Origin: Bacillota bacterium
GTDB taxonomy: Bacteria; Bacillota; Clostridia; Oscillospirales; Acutalibacteraceae
Direction: 5' to 3'
Assembly (NCBI GenBank): GCA_023458915.1
Contig: JAEWWM010000037.1
Location: 1 to 15,119 of the forward strand
Length of the DNA stretch: 15,119 nt
Shown: in pieces, positions 7,073 to 14,003 of the stretch
Layout: every line of letters starts with the position of its first letter
Position numbering within the stretch: position 1 is the first letter of the stretch
Program-made: the position numbers and the translations under genes
The notes under the pieces: model-generated
Databases searched by the model: none
The model's input: only the letters and a program-made list of their open reading frames with translations
What the model was told of the DNA's origin: nothing

Positions 7073-8524
7073 ATGGAGCGCATATCAAAATTTTCCAAGC
7101 CAAAACAAAAAATGAAATTAAGTAAAATAATTTTCAATAAAAAAATTATAAAAAATAGCATATTACCTATCTTGGCAAGCGCTATATTTTTTTTGATAAC
7201 TGTTTTATATTTTAACAATCAAAATTACGGTTTAGCGCTTGAATACGATGGAAAACAAATCGCAACTGTCCCGAATGAAGAAGTATATGAAAAAGCAAAC
7301 CGTATGATACTCGATCAAATAAATCCGAATGATGAATCGAAAGTCAAATGTGCTTCTGCGCAGCTAAAAATAGCTCCGGTAAAGAAACAAGTGTGCTGCG
7401 AATCGCCGAAAGAAGTAAAAGATAAAATAATAGAAAAATCTCAAAAAATTATAAGTGAAGGCTGCGGGATTTATGCAGATGGAAAGCTAATTGCGATTGG
7501 TAAAAACGAACAAGAAATAAATTCTATACTTACTGAAATTATTTCTGAAAAAAAATCTCAAAATCCTGAATGTGAGGTCGAGTTTGCTGAAGAAATTGAA
7601 ATTTCAAACGGAATTTTTTCGCCTGAAGAAATAAAAAGCAAAGATGAAATCAAAAAACTTTTAACAAATGGTACAGAAACTGCTACTGAATATATTGTAG
7701 TAGACGGGGATACGGTAATAGGAATTGCTGAAAACTTTGGTGTTTCGCCTGAGGAGTTGCTTGCTTTTAACAAATTAGAAAAAGATGCAATTGCCATTGG
7801 CGACAAACTAATCATAAAAACCGTTGAAAAATCAGTGCATCCAATAGCTTTTAAAACAGTAACAGAGGAAAGAGAAATTCCGTACTCAACTGAAAAATCC
7901 CGAGATTCTTCGCAAGATGTTTCTTACAAAAACGTAACACAAGAAGGCAAAAATGGGAAGGAAATTTTTACTTATAAAATAGCATTTGAAAATGGCGAAG
8001 AAATTGGACGCGAGGAACTTGAACATAAAATAACCGAAGAACCAACAACTAAAAAAGTTATTGTTGGAGTTAAAAATAAACCTTCGAAAAAATCTTTAAA
8101 CAAATCTTCAAACGAAAACAAGCCTTCTGATACTAAAAGTAAAAGTGGAGAACTTAATTGGCCATTACCTTTTACTAAAAAAATCACAAGCTCATATGGA
8201 AAAAGAGGCAGAGCATTTCATAAAGGAATAGATATTGCTGGTCCAGGAGTTGGCGGAAAGAAAATAATCGCTTCACAAAGTGGTACAGTCGCGGTTGCCG
8301 GGAACAGTAGAGATGGATACGGGAATCACGTAGTTATAAATCATGGAAACGGGCTACAAACTGTATACGCCCATTGCCAGAAGGTTTCTGTATATGTTGG
8401 CCAAAAAGTTTCAGCTGGAGAGGAAATAGCGAGCGTAGGCTCAACAGGGGATTCAACCGGTAATCATTTGCATTTTGAAGTAAGGAAAAATGGTTCGGCG
8501 CAAAATCCTTTAAAATATGTTTAA
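7073..8524 (+). CDS. Membrane-anchored LysM-G5-M23 peptidoglycan endopeptidase
   Basis: Predicted zinc metallopeptidase that cuts peptide cross-links of the cell wall. The 483 residues begin with a basic cytoplasmic segment and one membrane helix at about 29-47, leaving the rest outside the cell. A poorly defined region of about 150 residues follows, then a LysM peptidoglycan-binding domain at about 207-251 (VDGDTVIGIAENFGVSPEEL), a G5-like domain at about 255-335 rich in Glu/Lys/Thr, a Ser/Lys-rich linker, and an M23 domain from about 360. The M23 zinc and catalytic residues are complete: His383 and Asp387 in HKGID, His434 in VYAHC, and His465/His467 in HLH. This predicts an active lysostaphin/LytM-type enzyme. 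AGGGGG lies 13 bases before the start. Divergent from dltA, so wall modification and hydrolysis sit side by side. Confidence 0.92.
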   Translation: MERISKFSKPKQKMKLSKIIFNKKIIKNSILPILASAIFFLITVLYFNNQNYGLALEYDGKQIATVPNEEVYEKANRMILDQINPNDESKVKCASAQLKIAPVKKQVCCESPKEVKDKIIEKSQKIISEGCGIYADGKLIAIGKNEQEINSILTEIISEKKSQNPECEVEFAEEIEISNGIFSPEEIKSKDEIKKLLTNGTETATEYIVVDGDTVIGIAENFGVSPEELLAFNKLEKDAIAIGDKLIIKTVEKSVHPIAFKTVTEEREIPYSTEKSRDSSQDVSYKNVTQEGKNGKEIFTYKIAFENGEEIGREELEHKITEEPTTKKVIVGVKNKPSKKSLNKSSNENKPSDTKSKSGELNWPLPFTKKITSSYGKRGRAFHKGIDIAGPGVGGKKIIASQSGTVAVAGNSRDGYGNHVVINHGNGLQTVYAHCQKVSVYVGQKVSAGEEIASVGSTGDSTGNHLHFEVRKNGSAQNPLKYV

Positions 8525-8552
8525 ATGAAAATGCAAAATTTATAAACAAAAT

Positions 8553-8584
8553 CAGGTATCACTCCAAAGTGATGCCTGTTTATT
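8553..8584 (+). terminator. Terminator after the M23 peptidase gene
   Basis: CAGGTATCACT (8553-8563) pairs with AGTGATGCCTG (8568-8578) with one G-T pair and loop CCAA, followed by TTTATTT. It lies 28 bases after the peptidase stop codon and just before the glycosylase gene. Confidence 0.8.
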
Positions 8585-8608
8585 TGAATTTACAGCAGGA
8601 GAAAATTC

Positions 8609-9115
8609 ATGAAAAGACTTAAAGAAAATTTTTATAATCTTGACGCCATAACTGCAGCACCATTACTGCTTGGGAAATTTTTGTGCAGAAAAATTAGTGA
8701 TAAAACAGTAAAAGTGAAAATAACAGAAACGGAATGCTACTTTGGTGAAGAAGATACTGCCTGCCACGCATCAAAAGGAAAAACGAACAGAACAAAAATT
8801 CTTTATGGACCAGGTGGAAAAGCTTATATTTATCTTTGCTATGGTATTCATTATCTGTTAAATGTGGTTACAGGCAAAGAAAACGTACCTCAAGCTGTAC
8901 TTATAAGAGGCATAGAAAATTACAGTGGCCCCGGCAAATTAACTAAATATCTTAAAATAGATAAAAATTTGAATGGAGAAAATCTCATAACTTCAAATAA
9001 ATTATGGATTGAAGATAATGGGCTAATCTGTAATTTTACAACGTCGCCACGAATTGGAATTGATTACGCGACTGAAGAATATAGAACCAAACTGTGGAGA
9101 TTTGTTGTTATATAA
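8609..9115 (+). CDS. DNA-3-methyladenine glycosylase (AAG/MPG family)
   Basis: Base-excision repair enzyme that removes alkylated purines such as 3-methyladenine from DNA. The 168-residue protein is short for the family (around 190-200) but both ends look complete. The catalytic region is ITETECYFGEEDTACHA, with Glu42 and the base-flipping Tyr44 matching Glu125 and Tyr127 of the human enzyme. KAYIYLCYGIHYLLNVV and GPGKLTKYLKIDKNLNG follow, and the family end SPRIGID...LWRFVV is present. The shortening seems to lie between these last motifs. The start has a good ribosome binding site (AGGAG, about eight bases upstream). Annotated by motif; no dedicated promoter was found between it and the preceding terminator. 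Confidence 0.95.
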   Translation: MKRLKENFYNLDAITAAPLLLGKFLCRKISDKTVKVKITETECYFGEEDTACHASKGKTNRTKILYGPGGKAYIYLCYGIHYLLNVVTGKENVPQAVLIRGIENYSGPGKLTKYLKIDKNLNGENLITSNKLWIEDNGLICNFTTSPRIGIDYATEEYRTKLWRFVVI

Positions 9116-9133
9116 TCGTTACACTCAAAAGTA

Positions 9134-9162
9134 TTGAAAAAAATAACCGATTGTGATATGAT
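9134..9162 (+). promoter_or_regulatory. Promoter of the small conserved-type gene
   Basis: TTGAAA (9134-9139), 17 bases, then TATGAT (9157-9162) with an extended -10 TG at 9154-9155. Good match to a sigma-A promoter, 50 bases before the next start codon. Confidence 0.7.
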
Positions 9163-9212
9163 TGCTGCTAATTAGATTTTAAAATTTAAAAATAATAATT
9201 ATGGAGTTCACA

Positions 9213-9521
9213 ATGGATAATAAAAAACCAAAAAAATCCAAAAGCGAAAAAGGAACTTTTAAGTATAAAGGTAAGCCGCTTGTAAGATGCGGAAATGTCA
9301 TGTATTATGGCGATATAAACGACAGATTCGTTACTAAAATAGAATCAAAGGAAACGAAAAAAATTAAAGATTTAGATGTTTCTACAAAGCTTAGTGTCGA
9401 GATGATAGACAATGATTCTGAATTTGAAAACACTAATAAAATAGTGAAAATAAGCGAAAAAAACGGACTTTATCTTGCGCTTGATATTGCAAATATATGG
9501 CTCGAAAGAGCGTTAAGTTAA
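9213..9521 (+). CDS. Small conserved-type cytoplasmic protein of unknown function
   Basis: A 102-residue protein with a very Lys-rich start (DNKKPKKSKSEKGTF), no signal peptide and no membrane helix. The core KGKPLVRCGNVMYYGDINDRFV followed by acidic/basic stretches resembles a small uncharacterised protein I associate with Clostridia, but I cannot name a function. I chose the ATG at 9213 over the in-frame ATG at 9201 because GGAG (9203-9206) then lies six bases upstream as a ribosome binding site. It has its own promoter and a terminator that overlaps its stop codon, so it is probably a single-gene transcript. Confidence 0.8.
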   Translation: MDNKKPKKSKSEKGTFKYKGKPLVRCGNVMYYGDINDRFVTKIESKETKKIKDLDVSTKLSVEMIDNDSEFENTNKIVKISEKNGLYLALDIANIWLERALS

Positions 9522-9554
9522 AGAAAGTATGCTTTAAATGCTTGGCGCTTTTTC
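9504..9554 (+). terminator. Terminator overlapping the 3' end of the small gene
   Basis: GAAAGAGCGTTAAG (9504-9517) can pair with CTTGGCGCTTTTTC (9541-9554) over 14 positions, three of them G-T. An inner stem TTAAAG/CTTTAA (9518-9523 and 9532-9537) stacks below. The left arm lies inside the last codons, and the stop codon is in the structure. Confidence 0.65.
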
Positions 9555-9644
9555 TATCGCCGTATGGAAGTGGAAAAAGCTAAAGTGGTTGCTTAGGTAA
9601 CAGTTTTAAATTTTATGTAAAAAATTTTGCGAGGTGTTAAAAAA

Positions 9645-9899
9645 TTGAGTAATTTAGAGATTGTTTTTGGAATAATACTTATCATATTCGCGGTAGCAGT
9701 TACGTTGGTAGTACTTTTTCAAGAGGGACATCAGAAAAACATGGGTGCGATAACCGGCGGCGGGTCGGACACATTCCTGACTAAAAATAAATCGCGTTCT
9801 ATTGATGCGTTTTTAGAAAGATGGACAAGAGTCATTTCCGTCGGCTTTTTCTTAACGGTATTACTTATTAATGCGCTACTTTATTTCCACGTTTTTTAA
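9645..9899 (+). CDS. secG: Preprotein translocase subunit SecG
   Basis: Small membrane subunit of the SecYEG protein-export channel that stimulates SecA-driven translocation. I place the start at the TTG at 9645, which lies eight bases after GAGGTG (9631-9636). The upstream in-frame TTG at 9627 would place this ribosome binding site inside the gene. The 84-residue product has two membrane helices (about 5-25 and 63-80). Between them is the SecG loop with LFQEG, the Gly-rich GAITGGGSDTFL and KNKSRSIDAFLERWTRV. It probably helps export the many secreted proteins encoded nearby. In many Firmicutes secG is followed by rnr and smpB; here it is followed by terminators and an accessory region. Confidence 0.95.
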   Translation: MSNLEIVFGIILIIFAVAVTLVVLFQEGHQKNMGAITGGGSDTFLTKNKSRSIDAFLERWTRVISVGFFLTVLLINALLYFHVF

Positions 9900-9937
9900 A
9901 TAGCTTCTTTTTTATGTGACATAAAAATATTACAGTA

Positions 9938-9974
9938 AAATATCCACCGAATTGTTTAGGTGGATATTTGTTTT
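9938..9974 (+). terminator. Terminator after secG (first hairpin)
   Basis: AAATATCCACC (9938-9948) and GGTGGATATTT (9959-9969) form a perfect 11-bp stem with a 10-base loop, followed by GTTTTATTT. Confidence 0.8.
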
Positions 9975-9978
9975 ATTT

Positions 9979-10014
9979 AAATCAAATCACCTCTTTTAGA
10001 GGTGGTTTTGATTT
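9979..10014 (+). terminator. Second tandem hairpin after secG
   Basis: AAATCAAATCACCTC (9979-9993) pairs with GAGGTGGTTTTGATTT (9999-10014) with one small internal bulge and loop TTTTA. It lies ten bases after the first hairpin. The pair may form a double terminator that isolates the core genes from the accessory genes beyond. Confidence 0.65.
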
Positions 10015-10052
10015 TGTGGATATTTTAATTTTATTAAAAAATAACAAAAATC

Positions 10053-10081
10053 TGGACGTTCGACAAATTTTATTGTAAAAT
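10053..10081 (+). promoter_or_regulatory. Possible promoter of the secreted-paralogue operon
   Basis: TGGACG (10053-10058) and TAAAAT (10076-10081) are spaced 17 bases apart, a moderate match. The -10 box lies in a short palindrome, AATTTTA-TTG-TAAAATT (10066-10082). Confidence 0.4.
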
Positions 10082-10121
10082 TAATTTTGAAAATTAACGA
10101 AGTTAAGGAGCTGAAGAATTT

Positions 10122-10862
10122 ATGAAAAAGTGTGGTGACGTTGAACAAATAAGCGTAGTTGCTAGGAGTATAAAATTAAATAAGAAAGTAGTCTGGGTGT
10201 TTATTGCCGTTCTATTGAGCGTAACGACTATGGCGAAAACTGGAGTATGGGCAGCGCGGGGTGGAAGCCCTGCTTCTACTAGTAATATTTCAACGGACAA
10301 ATCTAAATTAAAAAAAGCAAAAAAATCGTTACATAAGCAGTCAAAAAAGCAGCTTCAAGATTCGGTAAGAAAAGAAATTCAGGAATTTTCCAATGCCCGC
10401 AGAGCCTTTTATGAAGGTCTTGATAATGTCAACGTTCCTAATAACACCATGAATGAATCTTACACGCACGATAATGCTTATAGGTTGGACCCTTATTGTG
10501 ATTGCATACGTGATTGTTCTCAGGCCACTCTGGTCTTTCTTGATGCTGTTGTGGTGATAGGCTATAGGGAACTTTGGGGTGCTAAAAAAGGTGGGTGGGA
10601 TACTATGATTTTTAATAGGCTTTCTTCGCATAAAAATGAGCAAATTACAATTGACGGCAAAAAGCATAAAATTGGTAGTATAGAGTATCTTGAAAATTTG
10701 ATGGAAGTTTTAAAAGAACAGACTCCAAAATTAGAAAATGCAGTAGTTTCGTTGAGGGGAAAAAACGAGCAAGTGATAAAAGCCCAGCACATATACGAAG
10801 AAAGCAGCGAAATTCAAGATGGTTCAAGTTCAAGCTCAATCTCAAGTTCAAATTTAAAATAA
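10122..10862 (+). CDS. Exported hypothetical protein with Ser-rich tail (paralogue A)
   Basis: I do not recognise a known family. The 246-residue protein begins with a charged segment of 22 residues, a hydrophobic core (about 23-38) and a VWA-A type cleavage site around residue 44-45, consistent with a long signal peptide. The mature part is mostly charged and helical, with three Cys close together (YCDCIRDCS), a Gly/Trp-containing stretch (YRELWGAKKGGWD), a helical segment near the end and a tail ending in SSSSSISSSN. The N-terminal 45 residues align without gaps, at an offset of one, with those of the next gene, sharing Cys4, Gln9, Ser11, Val13 and about ten of 22 residues in the signal core. 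AAGGAG lies 11 bases before the ATG. First of a likely two- or three-gene unit. Confidence 0.7.
   Translation: MKKCGDVEQISVVARSIKLNKKVVWVFIAVLLSVTTMAKTGVWAARGGSPASTSNISTDKSKLKKAKKSLHKQSKKQLQDSVRKEIQEFSNARRAFYEGLDNVNVPNNTMNESYTHDNAYRLDPYCDCIRDCSQATLVFLDAVVVIGYRELWGAKKGGWDTMIFNRLSSHKNEQITIDGKKHKIGSIEYLENLMEVLKEQTPKLENAVVSLRGKNEQVIKAQHIYEESSEIQDGSSSSSISSSNLK
10823..10853 (+). repeat. TCAAGT-type hexamer repeat encoding a Ser tail
   Basis: Short imperfect repeats of TCAAGT/TCAAGC/TCAATC code for the Ser-rich C-terminus of paralogue A. A related stretch occurs at 11576-11603 in the downstream gene. Confidence 0.6.
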
Positions 10863-10942
10863 TAACTACCTGACTTAATTTTTAATTATCCCAAAAAGCT
10901 GATCAACTAAATAAAGCAATTTTAAAAAATAAGGAGTTGAAA

Positions 10943-11371
10943 ATGATTAGAAAATGCATTAATTTTAATCAAACAAGCACGGTCGTTAAAAGAGCGAAAT
11001 CAAAAGGAAAAGTGATATTAGCAGTCATTGCTGCAGTGCTAAGTATAATAACCGTGGCGCAAACGGAAGTATTGGCACACTCATTAAAACAATCAGTACA
11101 ATCAGCAATTGTAGAGCTTGAAAGCGCATGCTATATTAAGCATTTTATCTTTAATAAAGTTGTTGAAAATATTATCACATATACCAAATTGGTGAATAAT
11201 TCCTGTCTTAGAAACAAATACATAAAAAAACTTAAAGACTTAGACGAGTTAAATATTAAATCTGATAATCTTGCTAAGTCTACCATCAGGCGTACTGCTA
11301 AAGCGGCTCTCTTTGATAAATTTTTTTATAGCGGGAAAAAGCTATCCATAGCGAGGAGAGAGCTTCTGTGA
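10943..11371 (+). CDS. Exported hypothetical protein, N-terminal part of paralogue B
   Basis: The protein has 142 residues from the ATG at 10943, which lies six bases after AAGGAG (10931-10936). The N-terminus has a basic stretch, a hydrophobic core (about 24-39) and a VLA-H cleavage site, and it matches paralogue A closely, so export by the same route is likely. The rest is Lys-rich and probably helical, with two Cys outside the signal. It lacks the Ser-rich tail of paralogue A. That tail is encoded by the next frame, whose GTG overlaps this stop codon by four bases (GTGA at 11368-11371). The two frames together (about 260 residues) match paralogue A (246) in length and layout. This may be the front half of a split gene, or a translationally coupled pair. 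Function unknown. Confidence 0.65.
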   Translation: MIRKCINFNQTSTVVKRAKSKGKVILAVIAAVLSIITVAQTEVLAHSLKQSVQSAIVELESACYIKHFIFNKVVENIITYTKLVNNSCLRNKYIKKLKDLDELNIKSDNLAKSTIRRTAKAALFDKFFYSGKKLSIARRELL

Positions 11372-11727
11372 TTAATGAAGCATTATCCAAAGTGAGTGAC
11401 AATCATACAAATTACAAAATTTGTATCAAAAAACATTGTAGATTAATAAAAGTTTTAAAAAAACAGGCCCGATGTATAGAAGGGCAAGTTCAAATTTTTC
11501 GTGATATGTTAAATTCCCTGAATGAAAAAGTGAAAAAATTGCAAAACCAAGATCCGCAAGCAGAAGAAAGTCAGGAAAGCTCAAGCAATTTAAGTTCAAA
11601 CTCGAAATCAGACTTAAATTCAGATTCAGGTGCAGACGCAGATTTGGACTCGGATTCAGATTCAGATTCAGACTCGAATTCAGATTCGGATTCAGATTCA
11701 GGCTCAGACTTAGATTCAGACTTTTAA
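11368..11727 (+). CDS. Coiled-coil protein with Ser-Asp repeat tail, C-terminal part of paralogue B
   Basis: The protein has 119 residues from GTG at 11368, which is preceded by AGGAG (11354-11358) at nine bases, so independent initiation is possible. The first 65 residues are basic and helical with three Cys, then an acidic Ser/Asn/Asp tail including a Ser-Asp repeat, as in Sdr-type surface proteins, but without any LPxTG anchor. There is no signal peptide, which is odd for a tail normally found outside the cell, unless it is joined to the preceding frame. The -1 frame is open from 11332, so a frameshift within 11332-11371 would produce one exported protein of about 260 residues. Confidence 0.6.
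   Translation: MINEALSKVSDNHTNYKICIKKHCRLIKVLKKQARCIEGQVQIFRDMLNSLNEKVKKLQNQDPQAEESQESSSNLSSNSKSDLNSDSGADADLDSDSDSDSDSNSDSDSDSGSDLDSDF
11620..11725 (+). repeat. GATTCA hexamer tandem repeat encoding Ser-Asp repeats
   Basis: About 17 imperfect copies of GATTCA or GACTCG/GATTCG type hexamers encode Ser-Asp dipeptides at the very end of the gene. Such arrays change length easily by replication slippage. Confidence 0.85.
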
Positions 11728-11820
11728 ATTTGCGCAGTTCAAACGACTAGTAATATCTTTTTATAGTACCTTTATCTTTTAGAATACGTTTAAACGGAAG
11801 TTTGGACTCGAAATAATAGA

Positions 11821-11847
11821 CGCTCTTATCACAGTGGATAGAGCGCC
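11821..11847. terminator. Possible hairpin between converging genes
   Basis: CGCTCT-T-ATC (11821-11830) can pair with GATAGAGCG (11837-11845) with one bulged T. There is no strong T tract on either side, so termination function is only possible. It is the best structure in the 158-bp gap between the converging genes. Confidence 0.4.
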
Positions 11848-11885
11848 TAAATTTGCGAGTGAGGCTTTTATAATAATTTATGTGA

Positions 11886-14003
11886 TTAAACTTCAAGAAT
11901 TTCAAATGTTCCGGTTTTGCCGTTATATTTTGCGTCAAGCTTTCTTGGTTCTTTTTTCGGCTCGTCTTTTTTAGTGGATTGCTTATGTTTGGAGCGCCAA
12001 TCAACAAGTTTACCACGGAGCAACACCAAGTAATCGTTAACGCCTCTGACTCCTTTGTTTTTAGCTTCAGCAGCATCCGCTACCGATTTCACAAGCTCGT
12101 CTGATATTTTAAGGTCGATATTAAAGTTTGTGAGATAATATTCTTTTAATTCATTAAGCTGTGGCCATAGAATAAATGCATAGTCGTCACTTTTGAAATA
12201 ATCGAATTCAACAATATCAAAACGATTGGTTAATGACCTGTCGCGCCCAATGAATGTTCTCGATGCTGCCTGATTTTCAGTTAAGTTAGCTTTTGGCAGC
12301 CCCCAGCACTCGCGAAGTTCATTAGTAATGCAAATAAATACGGTTCTTGAAACATCAATATAATCATAATTAACGCCTTTTCTAATTAGCAGCTTTCCGG
12401 TATCTCGTGCGTCGCGAAGGCGTTCCAGAACAGTATCGTTTCGGTCATATTTGTGCATTTTATCAATCTCATCCAAAACTACGATAACTCTATTATTTAA
12501 ATTTAGTTGGCGTACAAGTTCAGAATTTTCATTAAATAATTGGTCTGCAGGGGTCAGTTGTTCTTCTGATTTTTTTGCGGTTTCATTGCTTTTATCGGCA
12601 GTGGTGTTTTTGCTTTGGCCGGGAGTGGATGACGCCGTGACAGACGTAGAGGTTATAAACTGCCAAGGCTGCATATCCCTGTGAAAAAGAGCTTTCGAAA
12701 GCATTCTTGCGGCATAAGTTTTTCCAACGCCAGAATCACCCATGAAAGTCATGGTACAAGCCGATGTTGCCGGGATTTTAGTTTTATCGCTTTGTTCCCA
12801 TATTTCTGCCATACCGCTCATAATTTCAACTATTCTGTCCATTGCTGCGTTTTGGCGGAAAACACTGGTTTTTAAATATTCGCTCATTAATTCTTTAAGT
12901 TTTACTGGATCACGTTCGAGGGTGAGTCTATTATAAATGAACCTGTTGTATGCTTGGATCACACTGGATTTTAATAATTCCCAGCCCTTGCCAAGGAGGT
13001 CTTTTGCATGCACTAGTGCACCAAGCCCCAGAAAAGCCATTGCGGAAATTGTTAGCGGGTAGGCATTCCTTTGAAGTTCCGATAACATTGTTTGAAGTCC
13101 CAGAGACCTTGCTTCTTTTCCGCGATTCGTAAATAGTTTTATTAACTGGTCTCTAGCAGGAATAGTAACTATTTTTGATGAAAAGATGTCATTGTTGTTT
13201 CTAAACGCTGACATACCTTCCTTAAGCAAACTAAAAGGATTCTTTTCTTCCTCTACTTTAAAAGTTCCGAAATTTGAATTGACGACTCTTTGAAACTCAT
13301 CTGAGTTAATTAAACCAAGTGAACCGCTGTTTAATTCAGTTGTTGAAACTCCATTGTCTTTTGCAACAACATCAAAATATTTAAGCAGCACGTCATTAGC
13401 TAAGTTGAAATCATTTTCAGTATTATTCGCATTTGCAGTTGGTGCAGACGAAGATGATGAAGAAGACACGGGTGGCGCAGCAGATGATAAACTTGTTTGG
13501 GTGTGGAGCTTATTAAAAAGATTTTTCCACGCTTGTTCAGTGATGGTATCTGTATCATTTATGCCTAGATTCTTTTTTGTTCGAAGAATATCTTTAATAT
13601 CGCTCATTTCCCAGGGGTTTCTAATTTTGTAACTTTTGCTGAACCAGCCGGCATTTACTGTAGAGCTGAAATCCAAATTTTTGGGTATAAATGGCGTACT
13701 GCCTCCCAAAGTTAATGCTGCGAGTGCAATTGCCGTGCCCTTTTTTAAAGGCATTTTTCCGCCTGCGATCAATTTTAAATCCTCCTCAGATAAACTTGTT
13801 AAATTTAAGTTTTCTATTTCTTCCTTATAAAATGAGTTAATAATCTCGGCAGTGCTGCTTTCGAATTCTTCTTTTGTGAATTTTTCGTCAGCATGCTTTT
13901 GGCAAAATTCAAATATTTCATCACCTTTGAGTTTTAAAAACTCATTTAATAACTTGTCATCCTGTAAAATTTTTTTTAGTACATCCTTAACTTTAGCATT
14001 CAA
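11886..14003 (-). CDS. AAA+ ATPase (Clp/torsin type) fused to a Nif11-like double-glycine leader
   Basis: The product is a 705-residue protein when started at TTG 14003, which follows AGGTG (14014-14010) at six bases; GTG at 14012 is possible but sits almost on its ribosome binding site. Residues 1-82 look like a Nif11-type leader (VLKKILQDDKLLNEFL, then KFTKEEF) ending in LSEEDLKLIAGG, a classical GG processing site. A signal-like stretch follows (MPLKKGTAIALAALTLGG), then a Ser-run linker near 180 and a second hydrophobic segment at about 315-330. The AAA+ core has Walker A GDSGVGKT at 422-429, Walker B VVLDEID with Asp511/Glu512, sensor-1 Asn561, arginine finger Arg594 (LTNRFD) and sensor-2 Arg653 (GVRG). 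It resembles ClpB D2 or torsins, with a long low-complexity insertion after Walker A. All catalytic residues are present. Substrate and partners unknown. Confidence 0.85.
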   Translation of the reverse strand: MNAKVKDVLKKILQDDKLLNEFLKLKGDEIFEFCQKHADEKFTKEEFESSTAEIINSFYKEEIENLNLTSLSEEDLKLIAGGKMPLKKGTAIALAALTLGGSTPFIPKNLDFSSTVNAGWFSKSYKIRNPWEMSDIKDILRTKKNLGINDTDTITEQAWKNLFNKLHTQTSLSSAAPPVSSSSSSSAPTANANNTENDFNLANDVLLKYFDVVAKDNGVSTTELNSGSLGLINSDEFQRVVNSNFGTFKVEEEKNPFSLLKEGMSAFRNNNDIFSSKIVTIPARDQLIKLFTNRGKEARSLGLQTMLSELQRNAYPLTISAMAFLGLGALVHAKDLLGKGWELLKSSVIQAYNRFIYNRLTLERDPVKLKELMSEYLKTSVFRQNAAMDRIVEIMSGMAEIWEQSDKTKIPATSACTMTFMGDSGVGKTYAARMLSKALFHRDMQPWQFITSTSVTASSTPGQSKNTTADKSNETAKKSEEQLTPADQLFNENSELVRQLNLNNRVIVVLDEIDKMHKYDRNDTVLERLRDARDTGKLLIRKGVNYDYIDVSRTVFICITNELRECWGLPKANLTENQAASRTFIGRDRSLTNRFDIVEFDYFKSDDYAFILWPQLNELKEYYLTNFNIDLKISDELVKSVADAAEAKNKGVRGVNDYLVLLRGKLVDWRSKHKQSTKKDEPKKEPRKLDAKYNGKTGTFEILEV

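Noticed and set aside
10341..10851. Several minus-strand frames opposite paralogue A
   Set aside because: Short, mutually overlapping frames antisense to a gene with a good ribosome binding site and signal peptide.
11620..11725. Hexamer repeats as a CRISPR array
   Set aside because: The repeats are in frame, six bases long, without spacers, and encode Ser-Asp residues.
11747..12076. Minus-strand 109-codon frame overlapping the end of the AAA+ gene
   Set aside because: It overlaps the C-terminal part of the AAA+ frame on the same strand and has no sensible start or domain.
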